From Caenorhabditis elegans (Eukaryota > Nematoda > Chromadorea > Rhabditida > Rhabditidae), in contig NC_003279.8 in NCBI RefSeq assembly GCF_000002985.6, positions 7,874,001-7,938,000 on the forward strand: a DNA stretch of 64,000 bases, given 5' to 3'. Each line of letters begins with the position of its first letter. The stretch's first letter is position 1. Below the pieces are notes generated by a model. That model was not told the origin of the DNA. It saw nothing but the letters and a program-made list of their open reading frames with translations, and made no database searches. This document shows positions 25,043 to 36,100 of this stretch, one piece after another. A program made the position numbers and the translations under genes.

Positions 25043-28000
25043 CTAATTTCTGGAAGGTAGTTGGGGAAAGAATGGTAATGTTGGTGGAGGTGGAGTAATT
25101 AAAAGATCTGATAAAATTGTTTCAAGAGGAGTTGTACCAAGAAGTCGAGAAAAGAAAAGACGAGAAATTGGAAGATTTCGAGTTGATTTGAGAAGTTGAA
25201 GACATTCACAGATTTGATGATATCTCTGAAAATATATTGATATTTAGTTACATACATATTTTTTTGAAAAATTTCATTGCAATCTATGAAAATGGGGTTG
25301 TTGTTTTCCGATTTATGAAAAGATGACCTTGGAAAACTCAAATTATTTTTCTTCTTTTTTCAATACCAGGTTCATAAAAATTCGATTCAAAATGTTGATT
25401 TTGAAAAATTGAATTTTTCAGGTTTTATATGTTTTTTGAAAAAGAAACACAAAATCTAACTGTAAGTACTATAGAACACTTTTTCTCAGCGAGACCCATC
25501 TGAATAAATCCGTGTGTCTTGAAATAAAAGTTTCAGAAAATTGCATTTTCACTATAATTTTTCCAATTTTCTAAGTTTTTTTTTTTGAAAACCGACTGGA
25601 CGTTACCTCACTACGTTTATTCATTTTGCAATATTCATCCACTGCACTTTTCAATTTCTCAACAATTTCTTCAATTTTTCCCTTCTCCTCCAATGCTTCT
25701 TCATCTGAAATTAAACCGATTATCAAAATGACAGAAGCTACTTCAAAGTAATGTATATTTCGGTATCCTGCCAAAAAAGAAAAGAACGGCAGATGTAGAG
25801 AGTGTTCGAATCTAAGAGAGTACAGAGTGTGAATGGCAGATGACATGTCGGTTGGGATTAAGGAAATGGAAGCGTAAAAACGATAAGAAGTCGGGAGAGG
25901 ACGCGAGCGCCCTCGGGGCTCTAATCCCCTTCGGCATTGCCCCACCTCATCAAGGAGACGGGGGCATACTGTAGGTCACTTTGATGAGGAGGGAGAGAAG
26001 GATTACTGTAGGTTTTCGGCAGTTTTACCTCTTAAATCTTAAGAATTTGTCAAATATTTTGCAAAATTTGAATATGGGTATCAGGTGCAAGATACCAAAC
26101 ATTTTCAGCTATAACTAAAACTTAAATTGCATCCTTATGTGATTGATTTAAAATATCAAATATAAACACTCCAGAGACACTGGGACAATTGTTCATAGCC
26201 CCCACAATCGCTCTTAATGCGCCCTGCCGTCTGAAACTGAACCAATCACTTAGCATAAAGTTCGAAAAAGCTCGATGGACTGAAAACTCACCGCAACTAA
26301 AAAGAAGAACCGCTCGAAGAGACGAGCTTTCAACGACATCCAAATGAAAGTCACGGATCTTATCAATTTTCGCCTGAAAAATCATTTGATCACGGCTCCG
26401 GAAAATATGAAAAATCGGTCAAAAAGAGCCGACTACTTTTCAAAATTACATAAATAATTTATTCTCTTCAAAACCTTATGTCAAAATTTTTTTTCTGGAA
26501 TTCAAATGATTACCTGAAATCCCTGAAACTGTGGCTCATCAAATACTCTTTCCGGTTTTTCTTCACTCTTTTCCTCATCTTCTGACTTTGAACCCAACGA
26601 AGAAGATCCATTTTCTGTTGACGCCGCCGTTGCCGTAACTGCAGTTAAATGGGTTGAAAGATTGAGTGCGAAATTCGATTGAGCCAGTGCAAAAATGAAA
26701 ATGGGCGTCCAGCTGTGACGGAGCAGAATCAATTGATCCCCTTTCACAAGGTTACTCATACTTGTACGAGCCCAGTTGACAGTTGCAAAGATTGTTTGAG
26801 CCGCAAATTCAAATATTGATTCTGTTAATCACAATTATAGAGCAAAATCATCTCTTCAGCTCACCTTTAATCGATGGTTTTGTGAATTGAGCAGTCATGA
26901 GTGGATTGAATGGTACAGACATAAATGGAAATGGAGATCGCAAAAACATATTTGGAGGGAACAAACTTGGCATTGTAACAGGTAGACGACCTCGTTGAAC
27001 TGCTGAAACTGCGGTCTGAGTCTCATTGGATCTTCTTCCTGTAGATCGAATGAAAATCCACGTGGTAGTTGTAAATGGCAAACACTATATTTCATATAAT
27101 AGCCTTGAATTCCTCATTCTCGGCAGCTCGTTTCTCAGTCATTATTCAGATTATCACAAATTTGAAAAAAAAAAAGGAAAATGTTTCTGTTTCATTTTAA
27201 CTTCAATTTATTTATGCTTTCTATATTAACCTAGATATCTTCTGCCAAAATTCAGGATTCAGGATTGAGGAAATACAGTAAAATGGTATGATGACATGAA
27301 TATGCGTATGGCTTGGGTAGTTTAAAAGTGAAACAAATACCTCAAATTTTTGTTTGGATGGGTCTCGACACGAGAAAAAGAGAAACAAATTTTATAAAAC
27401 TATGTGCCTTCAAGTAGACAAAGGCAAAATTTTTACTACAAAAAAGCTATTTTTGTAATACATTAAAGAAGAAGAAAACTACGTTACCAGAAATCGGTAC
27501 GACCGAAAATGTTTCATAAAATATGAGAAAAAGGGTGCCACAAATGTTGCGTATAGTTATTTCCAGCCGTAGCGATATGTGAAAACTATTGTGCTCCTTA
27601 AAGGCGCTCACTCGTTTTTTCCAGCTTTCACTTAAAACATTTTCTGTCGTGGCAAGACCCGGTACCGTAGTCTTTCTTCATTAATTGATGAATTTTGCTT
27701 GAATATAGTAATATTCACTTTCCCAGAGCCCATAAGTCAAATCTTGTCATTAAACTTTTTCAGAAAATCAAATAATGTTCTCATCTCACCTTCTTTTCTC
27801 ATTCCCATTCGAATGCATTTTGTCAATCGACAATATTGGCATTGATTTCGGTGTTGCACGTCAATGGCACAGTTCTTCGTAGCACGACACGTGTAAGATA
27901 ATGAACGTCGAATTGATCTGTAGATTAAAATATGATAATTAATTCATTTCGATACTTATTTTGTCGACGAATAGCCGTTCCAAGTTTTGTTAGGACGCAA

Positions 28001-30855
28001 TGTCTAGTGAGTTTTCTTTTCTCTCACAAGAACTTTCAGCCAATCGGTTTCAGGTAAACTTCTCCTACTCTTGCTCGTCGTCTGTGCTGCTCATATGGGC
28101 ATAAATGTTTATGGGTAAGTCAAGGCGAGAAAGAGAGGTCGATTTACGATCGATTTCGCAAAGAACACCTTTATTGAAATTTCTAGTGTTTTTCTTATCT
28201 ATATTGGAAAAAGTTTTTTTACTAAGTTTAATGCGGAATCGCTCGTAGATCAACAGAATAATGGCCTTTTTCCGTTCTAAGCTCGAACAAGTCTTCTACA
28301 TCCAAATATCCTTCCTAATGATTCCAAATATTTTAAGTCAAAAAATTCGCCAAGCGGACCTGTCCGGAGTTGAGACTGAACCCGGAAAGCCATACAATGG
28401 CATCAGACAATCGGTGAGACATATGGACGAGAATCCGGAGTATGAAAGAGAAAAAGGAGTGTAAGTTATAGGCGTATGTATCATCTAAATAGTTGCACAA
28501 TTAACAGATTGATTCGTAACAAGAGAGATGCTACAGCAACACCAGGAGCAGCTTCTTCAGCAAAACCAGGAGACGTTTCCACACCACAACCAGGGGGTGC
28601 TGCCAAAGCTGCTGCAAACCCAGGAGCTGCTACTGCAGCGAGCCCAGACGCTGCTGCTATATCAAAGCCAGGAGCTGCTGCTGTCACAGCAAAACCAGGG
28701 GCAGCACCGAAAAAGCCAACTGCGCAAGGAGTGAAGAGAAGGTACGTGCTCAGCATTTGGTTATAACTTGCTGCTTGATTTATTATAGGATCAACAATTT
28801 GTAATGAAACTAAATATAAGCAAGACATGAGCTATCAAAATTGAGGCGTGAAAGTGCAGTTCTAATAAGGACTACACGGATCCTGGTTCAAAAGTTGGCA
28901 AAAATTTTATTGAGGCGTCGGACAATTTTGATTCAACTTTTGTCAACTAGGGCGCAGCCTGCGCTAAGTGTTCGCAATTTCTAATTTTTGAATTCCAATA
29001 AAGCTCAATCTACTTGAAAACTGGCAGCTTTTAGGTTATTGCAATTTTGTTTAAAAATAAAAATAATTTTCAGAGAAGGCTTCTTCGTCGTCTTCCTGGC
29101 TCTCACCCTGACCCTCGTCTTCCTCAGCCTTGTTAGCATCGGATTGTTCGTTTGGCTCCTGATTGCTCTCAAGAAAGTTAAAAAATGAATAAACCTTTTG
29201 AAGAAACTTTTGCATCCTTCACAACTGAACTGTCCATAATGTTTTCCACTTGATTTATCTCCACATACTACACAATCTGTTGCATCTGGGGAACTGTTTC
29301 CAAGACTTGCAGCACCTGATGAGCCATCCTGCATCTGAAATTTTAGACAGTTTGCAAATTAAACATTTTTTTGGAATTTTTCACGCATGTTCTAAACCCG
29401 CACAAGTGACGGTACACATTCAAAGGCTCATGCAACATTTTCAAAAGCTCGTTTCGAGAAATCAAATATTCGTTATGTTTTTTAATTAGGAGACAGGCTA
29501 CATGGAACTCTTCCGAAAAAGAATACAGGCTACTGTAGGTTAAATTTTGGAGCAACTTCTAAAAGTGTCGCATTTGTCAATGTCTCTTGTCATCACAGTA
29601 TTCATACATATAATTACAAAATCTGTTCGCCAGTCGGCGCAGCTTTTTCTTTTTTTGCGGTTTCGTTTCGAAAATGAAAATAACAGGGATGTGGTGCCTT
29701 GGATGACAGATGCTGTTACCCCCTGCTGGGATACGAGAACCTCTCTTTTCTTCTTGGGACCCCCGGGCGGCGGACGGGCTCATCATTTTATGATCATTAT
29801 CTCGTCGAATTATTCGCGGCGCCAAGGCGTCGTTTTTCTCGTTCGAAGGGAAGGCGGTGTGTTGTGGAGAAGAGTTTTATGGTTTTATTAACATTTGACT
29901 GAGTGAGTGACGATATGAATTACGAGCTTTGAACTACTTGGACAACTTAAAACTCTTGGGGCGCGAGACTTCGGCATATGAAGTAGAAGAGACAGATAGC
30001 CGTTTGGCTTTAAGACTAGACATGTTTGATTAGATAGCTCATTTGTTAAACGGCTAAACTCAAGTCCTAATCTCTAAAGTTTTGATCTAACAATATCAGT
30101 CAATTTTCCAAGGATTTCGTGGTCAATAGAATTGTTCCGAAAGCGCTTCATTGCAGATTTTCAATGATTTTCCGAGTTCAGAAGTAACCAAAAATTGTAT
30201 AAGATATATGGGAGTTGATATGTTTTAGAAGAATCATAGATTGTCACACAACTTGATCAAAACAATGTCAGATTTTTAGAAATGATAATCATTTCCAAAA
30301 AGCTTTCTCGAAGTTTACAAAAAGCTACTTTTGGAAACCCAAATCCTTTCAATTTTGTTGCTTCTTCAAACTCTCAAAAAGTTGATATTATAATAATTGA
30401 AAAAATCGAAATTACAGAACAAAATTGAAGAGCCAAAAGTGTTGTCAATTTACAATTCTCTAACAGAAATTCAGAGACCTAGTTTGACCTATGAAAATGG
30501 TGAAATCTAGAGTCTTCAATTTTGCTATATAGCATATATGTTATATGTTTTACATATATATGTTTGGTTCTAAGATCAACTTTGCAAAACAATCTGATCA
30601 TAATTACAATATTTGCATTTAAACAAAAACATAACAAAACATCAAGTTATAAATGTCAAAGTGGCCCCATTTAATTATAGCCTAAGCCCCTACCTAAATA
30701 CCTACTTCACAGCTCCTTCATACCTCTTTTTTCAAACTTGCAGCCAATATCTGATTCCATCCATTTGAATCCATTGGTCTCCATGGAAACGAGTTAACAG
30801 TTGCCGCCGCTGCAGCAGCAGCCAACCACGGAAAATTCGGAATCGGAAGCATCAT
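25043..30855 (-). CDS. unc-55: UNC-55, COUP-TF-class nuclear hormone receptor
   Basis: Eight exons join in phase to 414 residues: 30855-30724, 29334-29195, 27917-27790, 27038-26865, 26821-26514, 26373-26292, 25704-25607 and 25225-25043. The DNA-binding domain spans residues ~65-130 ([21 protein letters not shown]-box CEGCKS, second finger ending [14 protein letters not shown]), the COUP-TF signature. The ligand-binding domain starts in exon 5 ([14 protein letters not shown], then [20 protein letters not shown]). UNC-55 represses target genes in VD motor neurons and keeps their synaptic pattern distinct from DD neurons. The first coding exon carries an Ala run ([17 protein letters not shown]); its donor joins in phase to an ATG directly after the next acceptor, so an isoform starting at 29334 is possible. 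Intron 2 contains an opposite-strand gene. Confidence 0.9.
27596..27672. repeat. Dispersed worm repeat with GGCGC and GTCGTGGCAAGACCC motifs
   Basis: The sequence has a TTAAAGGCGC start and ends TGTCGTGGCAAGACCCGGTA followed by CCGTAG. Related blocks recur at 35702-35792, 35980-36003, 39175-39262, 40747-40860 and 42984-43024, in either orientation. They are short, non-coding and found in introns and between genes, like the abundant small dispersed repeats of C. elegans. This copy lies in an unc-55 intron. Confidence 0.5.
28261..29188 (+). CDS. Nested Ala/Pro-rich single-pass protein with furin-like site
   Basis: Three exons, 28261-28460, 28508-28741 and 29074-29188, join in phase to 182 residues. 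The N-terminus has a signal-peptide-like segment ([16 protein letters not shown], residues ~11-26). Exon 2 starts with LIRNKRDA, a good R-x-K-R proprotein-convertase site, followed by a low-complexity Ala/Pro/Gly/Lys stretch with spaced PGAA and KPG units (residues ~75-140). A second basic site (VKRRE) precedes a long hydrophobic segment (residues ~147-176) and a short Lys-rich tail. It lies wholly in unc-55 intron 2 on the other strand. AATAAA overlaps the stop, so cleavage should fall inside the unc-55 DNA-binding exon. I do not recognise the family; a cleaved surface or matrix protein is a guess. Confidence 0.7.
29188..29193 (+). terminator. Poly(A) signal of the nested gene
   Basis: AATAAA begins at the last base of the TGA stop. 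Worm cleavage usually occurs 10-20 bases downstream, here about 29203-29213, inside the unc-55 exon that ends at 29195 on the minus strand. The two transcripts would therefore be complementary over roughly 10-20 bases. Confidence 0.6.
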
Positions 30856-33162
30856 TCTTTTTTCTCTTGAAATGTGGCGGATGTTGCGACACGGGGACCC
30901 AGCCGATGGTCTCCTCGAAGACGAATTGTGCCCGTGAGGGGTAGGGCAGATGGGTTCTAGAGATAGAAGATGTTGTGCCACTGGGGCGGGCGGGCGTCCA
31001 ATTGAAGAACAAAATGGGCGGAGACTACGGTAACTCTCGGGAGCAAGAATGAAGAGCACGGCGAGATGTGTGTGACGGAGAACAGATGATGACTGACTTC
31101 TCGGCTCGTAAACTAAGTCACTGACTCCTCAGGGCGCCCCGTCCCCTTTGCATTGTCGAGATGGTTGCTCGATAACCAAAATCGCATTTATCATATTGCC
31201 TGATGGGTGCATTAAATGCCATTCAAACTACTTTGAATACTCGATTAGCACCCTCTTTCCGCCCGGAAAAGTACTTTTTCAGTGTCTCCAAGGAGTTGTT
31301 TCAGTGATGATATAGGAGAAAGCCTTGCTGAATTTTCACAGTCTTTATTTGATTTATGTCATGGAAAATGCTAATTCTCGATAAAAGCTGGGCACAATTA
31401 TGAAAATTATTAGCTGTAGCTCCTAGTAAAAAAGGTTAAATCCTCTTTTGCCATCCACATCAATTTCGGCTCTACACTCAGATGGCATAGAGTCACCTCT
31501 AATTAGCAAAAAACCATTTCTAATTAGCTATTTCGACCAGTTCTAGAGTCACCGTAATTGGAAATGCTTTTCAGTCGATTAGAAGTGACTTCCTAGCTAA
31601 TTAGAAGTGGTTTTCAATATCGAAAATGGAAAACGTTTTTTGACTGTTTCCTGTCCCCGGTGTTGTTCCCAGCCTTTCTGACCCTGCCGCCCTATTCCGG
31701 GATATCACTTCTCTCACATCTTGCTCTCCCTGCCATGTCAAAACTTGGTCTTGGATTAATTATGAATCTAGTTTTTAACACTGTGTACGTACGTATGGGT
31801 CTTGTCGCGAGAAATATATTGCTGCTTATTATATTTTAATTCAGGTCGTTGCTTTTTCAGTCACTTTTTTCTTTTCAGAAATTAATGTAAAACACCTTGA
31901 ACTTAGAAAAAAGGAAGAATTGTTTTGAATCCACAGCCGGAGAGCTAAAAAGGTGTCTCTCGTGCCGCGAGACATGAAAAATCAATACTAGGCACCGCCC
32001 ATATCTTGGTTCTTCGCGATTTTGCAATGAATTTTGATAATTTGGATTGTTTTGGTAATTATTTTTCAGTATTTTTACTACCTTGGATGAGTAGAATAGA
32101 AAAAGGGAAAAATTCCCAAGTTATAGTTAAGGACATCCTAAGATGTATCATTCGAAATTGCAAAACAAAGATTAAAGATATTTGAATTTAGGAGAAAAAT
32201 CAAACTTTTGCTAAAGATAGAACCGCCTTTTTTCAAAAATATTTTTCGAAAATTAGATATTTCTTCTAGAATTTTTCTTCGCGTATTCTTTTCATTCGGA
32301 GTATTTTAGGCAAATTTTCAAAGAAGGGATATTTGCTGTAAGATATTTTACAAAATTAATCTTTTAGCAAAAAAGAGACATATTTCAGTAGGACCTCAAG
32401 GAATTGCCATAAGAACAACTTTGTTTCAAGAATTTTCCAGAGGTTACCAGGTAATTGAGAATAATGACTTTGATGTTTGAACTTCTGAAACTTGCTGCCT
32501 TTTTTATCTGCAATATATTTTTACAAGATGCAATTTTTGTAATAATTGTTCCGGTTTGCTTATTGAGCCTGAACCGCTAAAATATAATTTATATCGTACC
32601 GAGAAGAACCCGTGAGTTCTTCTCTTTCTCAAAATATGTTTTCCAAGGCAGGGTTGAGCTCTTTGTGCATTGTGTCGACTACCGTACCCACCAACTCAAT
32701 TAACGGTTTTCACAGCCTTCTGGCTTCAAGTGGGCGCCCTTTCTTGGCGCCACCACTTGACGTGTGGGGAACCGTGCTAATGATTTTACCCACTGAGACG
32801 GGTCCTAATATGATTCACCGCTACTGAACAAAATCGTTTTATGCATTATGAAAAATTGGAGGAGGCTATGTGATGGGTGAGAGGGGAAGAATGAGAACAA
32901 AACCCGCTAACGTGAGCAGAAGAGAAGATTTTTTGGAGAAAGAAAGAAGACGTGGTAAGGAGATAAAGCAATTTGAAAAGAGAACTCATCATTCGGTAAA
33001 ATGAACCTGGTTGGAGAGCGATGGTGTGAACTGGGGACTAGAAAATCACAAAAAAATTAGGAAAAAGAAGTGAAAGAAAGTAACAAACAAATTATTATTA
33101 AAAATCTAAAAAACGAATTAAACTTAGGAATTTTGCGAGTGGGGGAAGATTGTGTGACCGGT
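30856..33162. other. unc-55 upstream interval
   Basis: No coding exon is supported. The part nearest unc-55 (30.86-31.2 kb) is GC-richer than average and is probably 5' UTR and proximal promoter. A palindromic repeat lies at 31510-31614. A GC-rich patch at 32.64-32.82 kb contains a local palindrome around GTGGGCGCC...GGCGCCACCAC; its 71-codon frame has no features of a protein. Confidence 0.5.
31510..31614. repeat. Hairpin element with 20-base arms
   Basis: The arm at 31510-31529 (AAAACCATTTCTAATTAGCT) matches the complement of 31595-31614 with one mismatch. Further related CTAATTAG / ATTAGAAGTG words lie inside and just left of it at ~31490-31505. It looks like a small palindromic repeat family member or miniature element. 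Confidence 0.6.
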
Positions 33163-36100
33163 TTACAACAAGAACAAGATGATAATTGCGATAAAAGAAT
33201 GAAGAATAATCGAGGGTGGAGCCGCGGACGGCTCGATGAGCTTCTTATATTCATCCATTTTCTCTGCGGGGGTCCGGACAGATGGTTTCGGTAAATGTCG
33301 AGATGGAGGAGGTTTTGGTGTATACATTACCACATCTTCAACTTCTTCCGATTGTTCGATCTTTGGCATCTGGGAGTTTGAAAAAACATTGAATTTTTTA
33401 ATAAAAACATTATTACGTAGCCGTCTGAAGAGGAGCATTTTCGCTGTATCTGACAGAAACGCAGTCAATGAAAATGTCTCAGATTTGTTTCAATTTTGAA
33501 AAAAAAAAGTTTCAAAATTCAAAACAAAAAATAATTTCAGGTTTCATTCAAAAAGTATACTTTTTAATAATTTAATTTGTGGCAACAAAATTGAAAATTT
33601 ACAAAAAGCTCTTTTGAAGATTAATTTTGCAAAAATGGTTTTGTTAAAAATAAAAATACAGATTTACACAAATTCTTAGATCTTTCAAATAAGTAAAAAT
33701 GCTCACCTCAACCATTTGCCTGTTCTCCTGCTGATACTCTTCACTCTGATCTTCTTCTTTTACCACTGGAAGGGTATATATCATTTCCGTAGTTGTAGAA
33801 GTTGTCGTTTTCGACGCCTTTTTAAAGTTTGCTGGAGGATATATTATTGGCTCCGTAGTTGTGGTTGTTGGAGCTTCAGTTGTGGTGGTAGTGGTAGTGG
33901 TGGTGGTTGTAGTTGTAGTTGAGGAAGATGTCGATTTTGTTGCTTTGACAAAGTTCTTCGGTGGATAAACAATCGCACTCAGGTTGTTGATCGAAATCTG
34001 TAATTTTTTGAAATTTAGTTTTATTTGTTCTTTATGATTTTTACTTTACTCAGAAAAAAATCTTTGAAAAGGCATAGAAAAACAAAACTGAATCAGGATT
34101 ACTTGAAATCTTCAGTATTTTTCTAATAAACATTGGTTACTTTCAAATAATATAAAACAGTCTAAAATGATCGAAGAAAACAATGAAAAAAAAAATTTTT
34201 CTCGGAAATTTCACTTCAGTCAAAAATTTCTCAAACGGGTGAATAATGTTCGAATTCGAAATCTTTCTTTGAGTCAAGACAGTCTTTCGATTTTTTATTG
34301 TTTTTATTTTGGGAACTTTTTGTCAGGTTTTCATGTAATTCACATCAATTGACGCATAATAATACCGTTTTTGTTAACAATAAAGTGTTTCAAAATTTCT
34401 GAAATTTTAGCTTTTAGAGTTAGAGACATCTCATAAAAGAAAACCCGAAAAGAAACTGCAAAAAAAAATTAAAATCTAAAATTGGTTCAGTAATCATTTT
34501 TCGTAGTCATTTAATTTTTTTTGTTGCTAAATTGGAAAATAATTTCGTTTTTTTTTAAATAAAAATAGAAATAACTTCAAAAAAATTGTATTCAACTATC
34601 TGATCATTCTGTACTGTTTTCTAAAATTACAAAAAATCCACAAAACAGAAAAAAGTTATCTAAAACTTACCTGTGTCGGATTCAAATCAAATGGTCTTCG
34701 ATATGGCTTCCAATTTTTATAATACGACTCATAATTCTTCTTTTCTTTTTTTACTTCTTGAATTGGATATTTTATAGTTTTCATTGTTGTTGTTGTTGGG
34801 GCGGCTGTAGTTGTTGTAGTTGTAGTATATGGTGTAGTTCTTTGTGTAGTAGTAGTTGTTATAGTAGTTGTTGATGGAACTGTAGTCGTTGTAGTTGTTG
34901 TCGTCTTTGGTGCTGGAACTGTTTCTGCTGGAAGTGGCCATGATCTACTTTCCTCTCCGAATCTTCGTTTCGCCTCGTGCTGTGATTCGAGATGTCTTCG
35001 CTCTTCAAGCCTTTTCCTTTCTAATTCTGAACGTCTTCTTAATTCTGTTTCTCTTTCCAATTCGATCTGACGTCGACGTTCTTCATATAATCTCATTCTT
35101 TCTTCATAACTTAACGTGGTAGTTGTGGTTGGAGGACGGGTTGCTGTTGTAGTTGTTGTGCTGGTAGTTGAAGTAGTAGTAGTTGGAGATTGTGGAACAA
35201 TCGGAGGTTTTCCAGGCATTGGTGGTGGTGGAGGTGGTTTCCATTCGGCATCCGCGTTCAATGGATTCATGCGTCGCCATGGTGGAAGAGCTCTGCAAAA
35301 AATTATAATTCAAATTTTCCACCTCTAAAATTTAACGATTTTGTCTTAAAATATTCATTTTGAAAAACAGATGGAAAGATCCGAAAAAAAACCATTTTTA
35401 TTTTAAAAATTTCACTCTTATCTGCAAAACTTTTCAATCAGCTGCGCTTTTAGGTTATTTTCTGATTTTTCAAAATTTTCTAATAAGCAAATTAGTTTTA
35501 CAAAAAAAATTGAACCGATAAGATATTTACCATAATTTTTTCAACAGTTTTGATACAACTCAGTTATAGTTTTTGCAAAATATATATTTTTTAATAGAAT
35601 TTTTGAAAAATCACAAAGAATTGTGTATCCGACGCTGTAATTCTAACAAAATAATTTTTACCTAGACTAGGAATTTTGCGATTATTGTTCCAAAAATGTG
35701 GAAGGCCACGACAATTTCGCCACGACAATTTTTGTAAACACACAAAAAAAGTGTGCGTCTTAAAAGAGTACTGTAAATTCAAACTCTCGTTGCCGCAGAA
35801 TTTTTTAAAGCGATTTTTCAAGGTTTTTCTGACGGTTTTTAATTTTTAATTTTTGTGCTTTTGTGCAAATACGGTTTATCTGAAAAATCGATAAAAATTG
35901 CACAGGTTCAAGAGTGTCAAGTTATAGTACTCAAATAGCAATTATAGCAAATTATAGCCTTTTAAGGCACATCATCTCGCAAACATTTGTCGTGTCGAGA
36001 TCGGGACCGTATTTTTCTCAAAAATTTAAAAATCTCAAAAATCTGCGTCTGGGTAATAACGGAAACTTTTTTTTCAAAAAAAAACGTACGCTTCTTCTGG

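Noticed and set aside
28481..28828. 115-codon minus-strand Ala-rich frame
   Set aside because: Antisense shadow of the Ala/Pro-rich exon of the nested gene; the plus-strand frame has a complete three-exon model.
30856..31059. In-frame N-terminal extension of UNC-55 from an ATG at 31059
   Set aside because: The extra 68 residues are Pro/Ser/Arg-rich with no conservation argument, and the ATG at 30855 gives a compact start; kept only as a remote alternative.
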